From Bacillus sp. BA3 (lineage in GTDB: Bacteria > Bacillota > Bacilli > Bacillales > DSM-1321), in the NCBI GenBank assembly GCA_002835675.1, contig PIZR01000002.1, forward strand, positions 62,001 through 126,000: 64,000 bases of DNA, written 5' to 3'. The first letter of the stretch is position 1, and every line of letters begins with the position of its first letter. Under the pieces are notes generated by a model. The model had not been told where the DNA came from. It searched no databases and was given only the letters and a program-made list of their open reading frames with translations. This document shows, piece by piece, positions 54,041 through 63,469 of this stretch. The position numbers were made by a program, and so were the translations under genes.

Positions 54041-54916
54041 TTAAATCATTCGCAGTAAAGCCCTGAATTCATGATCATTAGCCAGATTTTTTACCTTCTC
54101 GCGATCATACTGATAGACCGCATCGTCCAAAGAACATGAAATTGGTACATCACATTTTATTTCTGCTAGCTTTCTGGATAAATGAAGCATATCGACGGCG
54201 GATTCAATTTTAGCCCGCTGCCCATTCGTCAATGAAGCAACATTTTCAAGAATCCCTTCGATATTTTGATACTGGATCAATAATTTCAACGCTGTCTTTT
54301 CCCCTATTCCTTTAACTCCGGGATAGTTATCAGCTGTATCACCCATTAAAGCTTTTAAATCGATCATTTGTCTTGGTGTAATCCCTTTCCATTCAAAAAA
54401 GCTATCGGGATTATGCACCTCATAGTTACCATACCCTTTTTTTAACAAAAGTACGGAAATGTTTTCATCTATTAACTGCAGCATATCTTGATCGCCAGTC
54501 AATATACCCACCCGGCTATTTTGGGCAGATGCCTTGGCAATTGTCCCGATACAGTCATCCGCCTCATATCCAGAGAGCCCTATGTTAGGGATATCAAATG
54601 CTTCAACCGCTTTTTTCGCCAGGTCGAATTGAGGAATCATTTCGACTGGAGCTTCTGATCGATTAGCCTTGTATCCATCAAATAATTCATTTCTGAAGGT
54701 CTTGCTGCCCATATCCCAACAAACCGCTACATGACTGGGTGAAAAGTGATTCACCGCCGTCAGCATATGCTTCAAAAAACCTTGAACGGCATTGGTTGGT
54801 ATGCCTTTCGAGTTAATCATGAATTGACCAGTAACAGCCGTTGCATAAAAAGCTCTAAATAAAAGCGCCATCCCATCGACAAGCATAAAGGAAGGGTGCT
54901 GCTCGTTTTCTTTCAT
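54041..54916 (-). CDS. ypcP: 5'-3' exonuclease YpcP
   Basis: Stand-alone FEN-type 5' nuclease equivalent to the N-terminal domain of DNA polymerase I, about 291 residues. Visible: SFMLVDGMALLFRAFYA, AVCWDMGSKTFRNELFDGYK, SGYEADDCIGTIA, GILTGDQDMLQLI and DLKALMGDTADNYPGVKGIGEKTALKLL (metal-binding acids and helix-hairpin-helix). Start is either ATG 54916 or GTG 54922, behind GAGGTG; the longest ORF has no ribosome site. Role: removal of RNA primers and flaps. Confidence 0.9.
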   Translation of the reverse strand: MKENEQHPSFMLVDGMALLFRAFYATAVTGQFMINSKGIPTNAVQGFLKHMLTAVNHFSPSHVAVCWDMGSKTFRNELFDGYKANRSEAPVEMIPQFDLAKKAVEAFDIPNIGLSGYEADDCIGTIAKASAQNSRVGILTGDQDMLQLIDENISVLLLKKGYGNYEVHNPDSFFEWKGITPRQMIDLKALMGDTADNYPGVKGIGEKTALKLLIQYQNIEGILENVASLTNGQRAKIESAVDMLHLSRKLAEIKCDVPISCSLDDAVYQYDREKVKNLANDHEFRALLRMI

Positions 54917-55001
54917 TAACACATTATCACCTCTATCATGATGTACTTCCATTTTAACATAACCGTCCCCTTTTTTAAGGATCGTTTAATTGGAAAAAAT
55001 A

Positions 55002-55829
55002 TTATTCAATTGGATTATCATCATAGGAGATCCAGTCACTGAAACTGCCAATATAAATCTTCACATCTTTAAAACCCGCTTCTTTCAGGGCGATATAATT
55101 TGGTGATGCGGTTACACCTGAACCGCAGTAAACAATGATTTCATTATCATTACCGATGCCTGTGAAATTCGACTGAAGATCTTCCTTCTTTTTAAAATAG
55201 CCATTTTCCAGAACGTTCGTCCACACCTTATTTACGGCACCAGGTATATGGCCGGCTTTTTTATCAATCGGCTCCTCAATTCCCTCGTAGCGTTTAGATT
55301 CCCTTGAATCGATTAAAATGACATCGTCTGGCCTATTCATTGTGTAATTCTTTACTGTTTGGAAAGAAGCAAAAACGGACTCATTTAAATCGATATGATA
55401 TTCAGCTGGCACATAATTCGTTTGATTCGAGTCAATGGGATAGCCCGCATCCCTCCAGGCGCGATATCCCCCGTTAAGAACAAAAACTTTCCTATGTCCA
55501 AGGTAGCTCAGCAGCCAAGCAAACCTGGAAGCAAAAGAACCTTCTCCGCCATCATAAGCAATGAGTACCGTATCATTGGTGATTCCATCTGATTCCAGTT
55601 TACCTTTAATGGTTTCCAGGTCAGGAAGAGGATGTCTTCCTCCATGTTCTTTAACCTGACCCGATAAGTCCTTTTCTAGATCGAAATAAACAGCGCCTGA
55701 AATATGGTCTTTTTTGTATACCTTATACCCTGCATCAGGAGTGCCTAGCTGAAAGCGGCAGTCACAAATTCTGATATCATTGGAATTCAACAACGGCAAC
55801 AGCTCTTCTTTTTCGATTATTAAACTCAT
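55002..55829 (-). CDS. Thiosulfate/3-mercaptopyruvate sulfurtransferase
   Basis: 275-residue protein made of two rhodanese domains. The N-terminal one is inactive-like (VAY-DGG region VLIAYDGGEGSFASRF). The C-terminal one carries the active loop VYCGSGVTASPNY, with the nucleophilic Cys in CGSGVTA, typical of this enzyme group. It moves sulfane sulfur to cyanide, thiols or protein acceptors in the cytosol. GGGGG precedes the ATG. It lies 12 bp after the YcgL-like gene, suggesting joint transcription. Confidence 0.88.
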   Translation of the reverse strand: MSLIIEKEELLPLLNSNDIRICDCRFQLGTPDAGYKVYKKDHISGAVYFDLEKDLSGQVKEHGGRHPLPDLETIKGKLESDGITNDTVLIAYDGGEGSFASRFAWLLSYLGHRKVFVLNGGYRAWRDAGYPIDSNQTNYVPAEYHIDLNESVFASFQTVKNYTMNRPDDVILIDSRESKRYEGIEEPIDKKAGHIPGAVNKVWTNVLENGYFKKKEDLQSNFTGIGNDNEIIVYCGSGVTASPNYIALKEAGFKDVKIYIGSFSDWISYDDNPIE

Positions 55830-55841
55830 CTGTATAACCCC

Positions 55842-56603
55842 CTACTTCAAAATGGCCCAAATTAATTCATTAAGCTCCGTTTCCATGCTCTTCCCTTGAT
55901 GTAGCCCAGTTATCTCATTCTTTAAGGAAAGTGATTTCCCTTCCAATAGCAAATGATTCTTTTCACTTTCATTGTTGCTTATACATTCTTCCATTTGTTT
56001 TGCCTTGAATATCCGGGTCATCCCGGTTTTCAATTCTTGATCAATTGAAACCAAATCAAGTAATTCCCATACCGATAAAGGTGGCAGTGAACCCCGTTGG
56101 ATGATATATTCCAAGATTAAATATGAACGGCATACTTGTACCCATATTTTTAGTTCTTTTCTTTTGGATTCTTTTGTTTTTGTCAATTGTTGAAGATTGT
56201 CGCTCATCATCCGATAATAATGGTGCCCCAGTGCCTTTTTGGAATAGCAATCCGCTATCAAACCATTCATCTTCCTATAATAATCCGGATGCATAATCAA
56301 CTTGATTTGCGACTGAAATAATTCAAATAAAGCAGGATTACTCTTTAAGGTAAGACGTGATGTTTTAAATAGATCCCAGCCTTCCATGTCAAATTGGCCT
56401 TCTTTCATTTGAATGACTTCAACTGGCTGACTTAAGCTGAGGTATGATCGCTTATCATTATGAACATATATAAATCGAACATCATAATCAGATTGGCCGG
56501 ATGCTAAACCAAAAGAATGGCTGCCAGTAACAGCAGCCATCAAAATGGTCATATCCTCTTTCTTTTCCAGGTATCTCAATCTTGAAATAAGGTTTTCTTT
56601 CAT
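55842..56603 (-). CDS. YcgL-type predicted nucleotidyltransferase
   Basis: 253 residues. The N-terminal nucleotidyltransferase motif reads GSHSFGLASGQSDYDVRFIYVH with the GS and D-x-D pattern, followed by a helical C-terminal region (YYRMMSDNLQQLTKTKESKRKELKIW). This fits the YcgL/RlaP-like family of predicted nucleotidyltransferases; the target is unknown. It sits 15 bp after dynA and 12 bp before the sulfurtransferase gene. Confidence 0.8.
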   Translation of the reverse strand: MKENLISRLRYLEKKEDMTILMAAVTGSHSFGLASGQSDYDVRFIYVHNDKRSYLSLSQPVEVIQMKEGQFDMEGWDLFKTSRLTLKSNPALFELFQSQIKLIMHPDYYRKMNGLIADCYSKKALGHHYYRMMSDNLQQLTKTKESKRKELKIWVQVCRSYLILEYIIQRGSLPPLSVWELLDLVSIDQELKTGMTRIFKAKQMEECISNNESEKNHLLLEGKSLSLKNEITGLHQGKSMETELNELIWAILK

Positions 56604-56618
56604 GAATGAACCTCGTTT

Positions 56619-59600
56619 CTATTTCGAATGCATTTTTGCCAATTCAGCTACAGCATTTTCATAATACGGTAAATCGACCGTTTCCTCCAATGCTGCACGT
56701 AAGCCTGCAAAGATATCCGATATTTCCGTTTTAAACTCTTTTTGAATCGCGAGTAACTCTTGATCGAGGACTTCAGTATACATTTCGAAAATCCGCTCAC
56801 CCTGTTCTTTAACATATATAAGGGCAGGTTCATCCAAACGCTTCTGAAGCCCTTCGCTCATTTTCGCTTTCTCATTTTTTTCAAAGAAAGATTTTGGATT
56901 TTTAAATAATGCTAATTCCTTTTTGAATTCTCCCGTATCCAATTGGGCAAAAGCTCCTGTAAATTCAATGGACTCCCTCTCATTAGGCTCATATGGCTGC
57001 AATGAAAGGGTTCTTCTTACTTTTTGCATTTGCTGAAGCAAACTGCTTTGTTTCTCATTCAGTAATTTATTTACGAACATTTCCGTCCTTAATGCCGTTG
57101 CCCGCATTTCCTGGGCAAGGTCAAAGCCTAACGCATCCAATAAGTTCTTCATCGATTGCTTGAGGACAATTTTCAGATCGCCTCCATCATCTTTTAAAAC
57201 AGCCGGATTGAACGATTCTTTAAAGAAATCATTAAACCGGAAGAAGACTCGTTGTTTACTATAGAAGGTCAATTCGTCGACTTCTTTTTTCAAACGCTGC
57301 CTTTCTGCATCCCCTTTAATGACTGAGAGGAGTTCCGAAATGGACTGTGACTCTTGAGAAAGGGTCTCCAGGGCATTTCGTTTCGCTTTCTCATCCTGCC
57401 TTGAAGCTGTAATTACATCTCGTAGCAGTTCTTCCGTTCTTTTTACAGCCGCTTGAGCCGATTCAATTGCAAGTCCAGTTAAATCGTTTTCTATGAAAGA
57501 ATCGAATTGGCCTTGGAATTCGGAAATTCCGCTATTAGGAAGGAAAGAATGCTTAAATGAACCAGGCGTTTGTTTTTCCATCAACGCTCCCTTACTCGTA
57601 AGCGGGAACAGTTTTGGAAAACGGATTCCGAATCCATTCAATTGATCTGTGACATAATCCATCACTTCGTCCAATTCGTCAGTGGTTTGAGCCAGATCGA
57701 CGGCATTGACAATGAAAAACATCTTATCCATGGCGAATGAATCTTTCACACGTCCAAGTTGTATCAAGAACTCCCTGTCCGCCCGTGAGAATGGGTGATT
57801 ATAATAGGTCACAAAAAGAATGGCATCCGAATTCTTAATATATTCGAAAGCTGCTCCTGTATGTCGTGCATTTATCGAATCCGCCCCAGGCGTGTCAACA
57901 AGGACCATCCCCTGCTTTGTCATTTCACAGTCATAACGCAATTCAATCAGATCAACAAGACATGACTTGGACTCTTCTGCAGCAAAACGTTTAAATCCAT
58001 CAAGATCTACCGTAACCACATTTCCTAGATCATTTTGGTACTCAGGCAGCCCTTGATGAAAAGCCCTTAGAAAGGATAAATGAGTCTTCCCCTTATCGAC
58101 TTCCCCCGCCTTCGCAATGATTTGCCCTGCTAGTTGGAGGGCTTCATCTAGAGTCTTTGCCGATTTATCAAAAGCTGCCAAGGCCAGGCTTACATCTTCC
58201 AACAGCATTGCTTCGGTCTTTAATTTGACGGTTGCCGTTCCATGTGGATGCTCAGCGTCCGAAGACATGATTTTGTTGATTGCGGCAGTTGTCGGATTTG
58301 GTGAAACAGGAAGAACGCTTTCTCCCATCAACGCATTGGCAAAGGAAGATTTGCCCGCACTGAATGCACCGAAGAGGGCAACCGTGAACGTCTGCTGTTC
58401 CAAGCGATTTGCCTTCTCTTTCAATTCCTTATAAAGTGATTGAAATCCTCTCAAAGGTTGTATAAGCTTGGCTGCCTGTTGTAAACTCGCTGCAGTCTCC
58501 ATCAGCTTTTCTTTTCCGCGTAAATCAGCAGCATCAGATGAAGAAACTGTCACGGAAGGTACAGCTTCCTTGTTTTCTTTATCATAATCACTTTCAGGTT
58601 GTTCGTTGACGGACCTTGAATTACTTCCTTTTTCGGTTTTCATGATTTTGACCGTAATATTTTTTTCCTCTTCATTCCATTGAGTTAACAGCATATCGAT
58701 ATCACGCTCATCTGCTAATGATTCAGTTTGATGGGCAATGGCCTCTAAACGCTCCGTTTGGTAAACGATTTCCGCGTTCATCGCAGCAGTAACTTTAAGG
58801 GCTTCCGCAAATTCAGAATACCCTTCAAGCTCCTTATCGATGGATATAGACTGCTGTTCCACTATTCCTTCCATAACGGTAACCATTTCATTCAAAAATC
58901 CTTCAGATACATCACGTGCTTTCTTTTTGATGGCTGATGCTAAATCATTCGTATAGTTTAAAACGTACTCACCCGTAATATCGACTTGAGGCCTCAAAGA
59001 ATTTTTTATGTAAGATTCCGTTACCTCGATCTGAAGTGCCTGAGCCTTACCTTCAAGTGTTGAATCATGCATCTCCGCTTGATTAAGCATTTTAACTGCT
59101 AATTCTTTAATATGCCATTCAAGCTGGGTTTTTACCTTTTCTTGTAGATCGCTCAAGAACGCCTTGATACGTGCCTCACGTTCGGCATCCGTTTTTTTCT
59201 TGGCAAATAATAGACCCATTTTAAAATCTGGCTGAGCCGATTCCAAGAAAGATTTACCTAGGTCCCGTGTTGCCGCGGGCATGATGTACGCACCTTTCAA
59301 AATCGTTTCTAATGCATCAGCGTATTGGACCTTGATGTCCTCTATGCGTCCCGTTAATGATTTTTTTTCTTTCAATAGGCTGTCCACTTGATTCGTCAGG
59401 TGTACTCGTTCTTCATGAGGAAGTTCTGACAATACTTCAAAATCATCGGCATGTTCCTCTTCATACTGCTCCTTCAGCCAATTAAGATGCCTTTCGACAA
59501 GGGCATTAGCAGATTGCATGATGGCATCTTTGCCATCATTTAGACCTTTGCCAGCCATTTCATATATGAATTGCTTGACCACTTCTATTTCATTTTCACT

Positions 59601-60332
59601 ATTGTTCAAGTCTCTTACGGAAGTATAAAAAATCCCGTCAGGATATACATTCCAGTTCGCAAATGCTTCAGAAACGGAAAGCTTGAAGTCTTGAAAGCTA
59701 AGCTCGTTCTCATCATGCTTATCAATCATATTGATAATTAAGTATGTCGGTTTTTCAGCCTCTAACAGCTCTTTAGTGAATAGGAAGTTCACCTCTGATT
59801 GGACGTGATTGTAGTCCATGACATAGAAGACGACATCAGCTAGATGCAAGGCAGATTCCGTAGAAACTCTATGTGCATCATCTGTTGAATCAATTCCTGG
59901 AGTATCCATGATCGCACATGAATCCGGCAGTGAAAAATCATTGGAGCTTATCGTTATTGCCGATACTGAGTCTCCATCCTTGGCAAATTTCTTGACCTCT
60001 TTAAAATCATAAGGTGCAGGAAATAATACTGGTGGCTGATGATGGTAATAGACCTTGGCATAGTCTTCCCCTTTTTGGACCTTTACCGTATTTGCACTCG
60101 TTGGAATCGGACTTGAAGGCAGTACTTGATCACCAAGGAAAAAATTGATCATACTGGATTTCCCCGCTGAAAAATGCCCGCAAAATGCAATGATGAACTC
60201 CTCTTTATTCACTTTCATGATTAACTGTTTCAGTTTATCGGCATTGCCTGTATCACCTGCCGATTGAAATTTCTCATACATGGCAGTCAAAATCCCCAAT
60301 TTGGACTGTTGCTTTAATGTTTCTTGAATCAT
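56619..60332 (-). CDS. dynA: Two-headed bacterial dynamin DynA
   Basis: Membrane-remodelling GTPase of 1237 residues with two fused dynamin units. Head 1: P-loop GHFSAGKSS (52-60), switch DTPGIDSTDD, and NMIDKHD as G4. Head 2: P-loop GAFSAGKSS near residue 652, DTPGADSINARH, and NAVDLAQ. Long helical stalks follow each head. In Bacillus subtilis DynA (about 1190 residues) tethers and fuses membranes and helps resist phage and antibiotics. AAGGGG precedes the ATG. Likely first of a dynA-ycgL-sulfurtransferase run. Confidence 0.95.
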   Translation of the reverse strand: MIQETLKQQSKLGILTAMYEKFQSAGDTGNADKLKQLIMKVNKEEFIIAFCGHFSAGKSSMINFFLGDQVLPSSPIPTSANTVKVQKGEDYAKVYYHHQPPVLFPAPYDFKEVKKFAKDGDSVSAITISSNDFSLPDSCAIMDTPGIDSTDDAHRVSTESALHLADVVFYVMDYNHVQSEVNFLFTKELLEAEKPTYLIINMIDKHDENELSFQDFKLSVSEAFANWNVYPDGIFYTSVRDLNNSENEIEVVKQFIYEMAGKGLNDGKDAIMQSANALVERHLNWLKEQYEEEHADDFEVLSELPHEERVHLTNQVDSLLKEKKSLTGRIEDIKVQYADALETILKGAYIMPAATRDLGKSFLESAQPDFKMGLLFAKKKTDAEREARIKAFLSDLQEKVKTQLEWHIKELAVKMLNQAEMHDSTLEGKAQALQIEVTESYIKNSLRPQVDITGEYVLNYTNDLASAIKKKARDVSEGFLNEMVTVMEGIVEQQSISIDKELEGYSEFAEALKVTAAMNAEIVYQTERLEAIAHQTESLADERDIDMLLTQWNEEEKNITVKIMKTEKGSNSRSVNEQPESDYDKENKEAVPSVTVSSSDAADLRGKEKLMETAASLQQAAKLIQPLRGFQSLYKELKEKANRLEQQTFTVALFGAFSAGKSSFANALMGESVLPVSPNPTTAAINKIMSSDAEHPHGTATVKLKTEAMLLEDVSLALAAFDKSAKTLDEALQLAGQIIAKAGEVDKGKTHLSFLRAFHQGLPEYQNDLGNVVTVDLDGFKRFAAEESKSCLVDLIELRYDCEMTKQGMVLVDTPGADSINARHTGAAFEYIKNSDAILFVTYYNHPFSRADREFLIQLGRVKDSFAMDKMFFIVNAVDLAQTTDELDEVMDYVTDQLNGFGIRFPKLFPLTSKGALMEKQTPGSFKHSFLPNSGISEFQGQFDSFIENDLTGLAIESAQAAVKRTEELLRDVITASRQDEKAKRNALETLSQESQSISELLSVIKGDAERQRLKKEVDELTFYSKQRVFFRFNDFFKESFNPAVLKDDGGDLKIVLKQSMKNLLDALGFDLAQEMRATALRTEMFVNKLLNEKQSSLLQQMQKVRRTLSLQPYEPNERESIEFTGAFAQLDTGEFKKELALFKNPKSFFEKNEKAKMSEGLQKRLDEPALIYVKEQGERIFEMYTEVLDQELLAIQKEFKTEISDIFAGLRAALEETVDLPYYENAVAELAKMHSK

Positions 60333-60446
60333 GAATCCATACCCCTTAATCTATCGTCATTTTGATATTCTTATTGTAAACGATTTCGTTTGTTATTCAT
60401 ACCATCAGCTTTATTTTTACTATATGATTCATTACAGTCCATGTTC

Positions 60447-60470
60447 AAAAAAAAACCACCGATTGGTGGA
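60447..60470 (-). terminator. Second terminator after the small membrane ORF
   Basis: Minus strand CCACC-AATC-GGTGG followed by T9; tandem with the hairpin at 60505-60532. Confidence 0.8.
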
Positions 60471-60504
60471 TTCATGCAGTTTGATTCATATTGACTTGGA
60501 ATGC

Positions 60505-60532
60505 AAAAAAAAACCAGGATGTTTACCTGGTT
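60505..60532 (-). terminator. Terminator containing the stop codon of the small ORF
   Basis: Minus strand AACCAGG / CCTGGTT with T9; the TAA stop of the 56-residue ORF lies in its 7-nt loop. Confidence 0.8.
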
Positions 60533-60693
60533 GTAGGGGTGGGGTTAAAAGCAGCTCGGTTTTCAATTGGTGACTCGGTATAAGGTTTTAATGCCTTTGC
60601 CGGTTTTTGAATATTATTCAATACATGTTTCATCACAAAACCATATGTAGCGATTGTCAATAAAATGAATACCCAAACCATTACCAACACCAT
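60523..60693 (-). CDS. Small single-helix membrane protein (56 residues)
   Basis: An ORF missed by length cut-offs: MVLVMVWVFILLTIATYGFV forms one membrane helix, followed by a basic, proline-containing tail (KPAKALKPYTESP, ending FNPTPTTR). AGAGG lies directly before the first ATG, so initiation may instead be at the fifth codon (ATG). Two tandem terminators follow immediately, and the stop codon is in the loop of the first, as in genuine short genes. It is upstream of dynA and co-directional but separately terminated. Function unknown; no family recognised. Confidence 0.6.
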   Translation of the reverse strand: MVLVMVWVFILLTIATYGFVMKHVLNNIQKPAKALKPYTESPIENRAAFNPTPTTR

Positions 60694-60715
60694 CCTCTTA
60701 TATATTGTTTAGCTT

Positions 60716-60766
60716 TTAGTTATTAGTTAGTAGTTATTAGTTATTAGTTATTAGTTATTAGTTATT
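60716..60766. repeat. Tandem 7-bp repeat TTATTAG
   Basis: About seven consecutive copies of the 7-mer TTATTAG/TTAGTTA, with one variant copy (GTTAGTA). It lies directly upstream of the small membrane ORF. Confidence 0.85.
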
Positions 60767-60866
60767 TAAATAAAATTATCGAGATCCGAATGAGAATAAT
60801 TTTCATCTTCATTTAGAATCTTATCACGAACGATAATCATTTTCAATAAGAAATTAAATTTTTTTA

Positions 60867-61406
60867 TTATTTTCCCTTAAAAACCGTAGAATATTCCGTA
60901 TGTTCCTTTAATGCCTTCTCTTCCAACGGGATTCTTACCGTCATCATCCAAACATTCAATAAACTAAAGATGATAGCAGTATAATATGCATTGAATAATA
61001 AGGAAATAACTAAAATCTCAGTTGCGACTATGATATAGTTCGGATGTTTGAAATATTTATAAGGACCTTTAATGACTACATCGGCATCAGGAACCACTAT
61101 GATTTTTGTATTCCAATGTTTGCCCAATGAACGGATTACCCAAATCCTGCCTGACTGCGCAATTAGAAAAAGGGTCAGCCAAATTGGCCAAAGTCCAGAC
61201 ATATTCCTTTCAAGCACGATCACTTCAATAATGAGAACAATAAAAAAACTAAGATGCATTAGAACCATCCACCTGTAATGGGACTCACCGTATTCCACTG
61301 CTCCTGCAGCTTTCAGCTGTTTTTCATTTTGTTTGGCGATATATAATTCAACCAGGCGCTGTATAGCGATCAAGATAATGAGAATGGCAAAGATCATCAC
61401 TTCCAC
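60867..61406 (-). CDS. bpsB: Isoprenylcysteine carboxyl methyltransferase family protein, BpsB/YpbQ-like
   Basis: 179-residue membrane methyltransferase with four or five helices. The C-terminal ICMT motif GPYKYFKHPNYIIVATEIL and the final RIPLEEKALKEHTEY are diagnostic. In B. subtilis BpsB methylates alkylpyrones made by BpsA. Here the gene overlaps the end of the polyketide synthase gene by 10 bp, so the two are coupled. No clear terminator was found directly downstream. Confidence 0.88.
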   Translation of the reverse strand: MEVMIFAILIILIAIQRLVELYIAKQNEKQLKAAGAVEYGESHYRWMVLMHLSFFIVLIIEVIVLERNMSGLWPIWLTLFLIAQSGRIWVIRSLGKHWNTKIIVVPDADVVIKGPYKYFKHPNYIIVATEILVISLLFNAYYTAIIFSLLNVWMMTVRIPLEEKALKEHTEYSTVFKGK

Positions 61407-62485
61407 CTCATTAACACAAGTTCAGATGAAAACCCAGGCCCTAATGCAGCAGCCAGGCCTACCTCACCTTTATTCCCGCCCCGCTGCATGAACCTCTCCA
61501 GAACATACAAAATAGTCGCTGATGACATATTGCCAAATTCACGCAATACGCTCATTGACTCTGCCGTCATGCTTTCATCGAACCCGAGAGCTTCGTGATA
61601 TGCATCAATTACTTTCTTGCCTCCAGGATGAGCGATGAAATCTTTTATATCGTTTAAATCGAATCCATTCTCCATTATGAACTCTTGAACATTCGGTTTA
61701 AGCCAATCCTTGATGATTGTAGGGATATCTTTCGAAAAGATCACGTATAACCCTTGATCTTTTACATCCCAACCCATGACATCCAATGAATCCGGCATAA
61801 GCGTCGATTGCGAATCCAAAAATTGCAAATGTCTTACTTTTTTTGAAAACTGTTCATTCGGCACTTCATCACCGCAAACCAAAACACAGCTTACTCCGTC
61901 GGAAAATAAGGAAGTCCCAATTAAATTGCTTTTGGAGATATCATTCCTTTGAAATGTCAAACTGCATAACTCCACGCTTAAAACAATGACCTTCGCAGTC
62001 GGGTATGCTTGGCAATATTCAAAAGCACGTGATAGTCCACTCGCTCCCCCTGCACAGCCAAGCCCCCAAATCGGAATCCTTTTAGCATGCGGGTTAAATG
62101 GAAGTTCATTCATTATCCTGGCATCAATGGTCGGGGTGGCAATCCCCGTGCTTGAGATAAAGAAGAAAGCATCTAACTCGTTTGCCGGCAGTTCTTCTTT
62201 TAAAAATGCTGTGTTCGCTAAGCATTTTTCTATAGCTTCTTTCCCAAACTTGACTGCCTGCTGTATATATAAATCATTCCGCTCGGCAAAAGAATGATCC
62301 TCTTTAAACCAATCGAGATCATTTGAAAAATAACGATTCTCCACTTGTCCATTCTTAAAGGCCTTCAGTAACCGTTCTATATTATTAAAAGATGCTCCAA
62401 ATATTTCTCTCGAAAATTCCATGATTTTTTCCTGTGAAAGTAAATATGGCAGCTTTACATGTGATGCAGATAATAAATACGGCAT
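61397..62485 (-). CDS. bpsA: Type III polyketide synthase, BpsA-like
   Basis: Chalcone-synthase-like enzyme of 362 residues extending fatty acyl-CoA with malonyl-CoA to alkylpyrones. Catalytic triad: Cys144 in GLGCAGGASGLSRA, His286 in IAHPGGKKVID and Asn319 in REFGNMSSATILYVL. C-terminal GPGFSSELVLM is typical. Overlaps the methyltransferase gene; the bpsA-bpsB pair is known in B. subtilis next to pbuX, as here. Product identity depends on starter acyl-CoA and is not predictable. Confidence 0.92.
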   Translation of the reverse strand: MPYLLSASHVKLPYLLSQEKIMEFSREIFGASFNNIERLLKAFKNGQVENRYFSNDLDWFKEDHSFAERNDLYIQQAVKFGKEAIEKCLANTAFLKEELPANELDAFFFISSTGIATPTIDARIMNELPFNPHAKRIPIWGLGCAGGASGLSRAFEYCQAYPTAKVIVLSVELCSLTFQRNDISKSNLIGTSLFSDGVSCVLVCGDEVPNEQFSKKVRHLQFLDSQSTLMPDSLDVMGWDVKDQGLYVIFSKDIPTIIKDWLKPNVQEFIMENGFDLNDIKDFIAHPGGKKVIDAYHEALGFDESMTAESMSVLREFGNMSSATILYVLERFMQRGGNKGEVGLAAALGPGFSSELVLMRWK

Positions 62486-62734
62486 GATTCCACCCCTAAT
62501 TATTCATGATATGGTTAATATACCCACCAGGATATCAATTATGCTTTATAGCTAAATGGTTATATTTATCTGGATTTTATAATATTTTTTCTTTTTTTCT
62601 TATAGAAAAAAAAGACTATAGATTCGATAAAAGAACATAACCATACAAGTGGGAATGAAATTGGAAATCAACACTATAATCACAAAATTGTTATATGGAA
62701 CCATCCAGGGCGGTAGTCCCTTATTCCTTTCTCT

Positions 62735-63091
62735 TTGGACATTCAAAAGCCTTACATTATAAGACAGCCTTTCGAACAGGAACCCAATAGCGTCCTTATT
62801 GGCATGACAGGGGATATCCGTGGGAGAATAATGATTGAGGGGACTAACGGATGCATGAGTAAAATAGGTGAAAGTATGTTTGGCATGCCGTTAGAAGGTG
62901 AAATGCTTGATCTTATGCAGTAGAATTCGGCAACATAATTGCCGGTAATATTACCGCCCCTTTAGCAGAAGAGAATCCATTGATTGATATTACACCGCCC
63001 ACCGTCATTGTGGGCAATGGCGAAATGCATGTTACCCATATCATAAAAAGGCGTAGGTACCCTTCTTATCATCTTAATGATCGAAATGTAA
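62735..63091 (+). pseudogene. Decayed CheX-like gene
   Basis: Plus-strand remnant readable in three pieces. The first frame has SVLIGMTGDIRGRIMIEG and SKIGESMFGMPLEGEMLD, then a TAG. A shifted frame continues VEFGNIIAGNITAPLAEENP and DITPPTVIVGNGEMHVTHII. A second shift gives GTLLIILMIEM and a stop. Together these cover most of a CheX-type chemotaxis-like domain, lacking the N-terminal ~20-30 residues. There is no ribosome site at the apparent start. At least two frameshifts make it a pseudogene. Confidence 0.7.
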
Positions 63092-63106
63092 TTCACGAAA
63101 CAATAA

Positions 63107-63136
63107 AACCCCCTTACCGATTTTAGGTAAGGGGGC
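63107..63136 (-). terminator. Terminator of the zinc-ribbon ORF
   Basis: CCCCCTTACC / GGTAAGGGGG, 10 pairs with 7-nt loop and a minus-strand TTTTATTG tail, 5 bp below the stop of the 44-residue ORF. It may also act on the plus-strand remnant. Confidence 0.8.
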
Positions 63137-63140
63137 ACTT

Positions 63141-63275
63141 TCATTCTTCCTTCTTTACTGAAGATTGATTTTGCACTTGTATGATGATATTTTGAAACTC
63201 CTCTTTTCCACACACACTGCACCTATACTCCTGGCTTAGAATGGTCCGACAATGAATACAATATTTTTTCTCCAT
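63141..63275 (-). CDS. Small zinc-ribbon protein (44 residues)
   Basis: A short ORF with two CxxC knuckles: MEKKYCIHCRTILSQEY then CSVCGKEEF, followed by a helical tail rich in Q, N, K and E. The CxxC-x12-CxxC spacing fits a treble-clef or ribbon zinc site. AGGAAAG lies about 10 bp before the ATG, and a strong terminator follows the stop at 5 bp. No family recognised. It lies between the pbuX-like gene and the CheX remnant. Confidence 0.6.
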   Translation of the reverse strand: MEKKYCIHCRTILSQEYRCSVCGKEEFQNIIIQVQNQSSVKKEE

Positions 63276-63393
63276 CCCTATCACTACTTTCCTGAACATA
63301 TACTATCAATATATTCAAAAAGTGAAGAGAGTTTCCTTTTATCTGACAAAAGGCCAATTTGATTATCAATGATATTATTCGGCCTAAATGTAA

Positions 63394-63434
63394 AAATGCC
63401 CAAAATCCTCATCATCTGAGAAATTTGGGCATTT
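63394..63434 (-). terminator. Terminator of the purine permease gene
   Basis: AAATGCCCAAA / TTTGGGCATTT with a 19-nt loop and T5 on the minus strand, 36 bp below the stop at 63470. Confidence 0.8.
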
Positions 63435-63469
63435 AATGGGTGAATCTATCAAGTTTAGCGAAACTATTT

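Noticed and set aside
60716-60766. CRISPR-like repeat array
   Set aside because: The unit is only 7 bp and contiguous with no spacers, so it is a simple tandem repeat.
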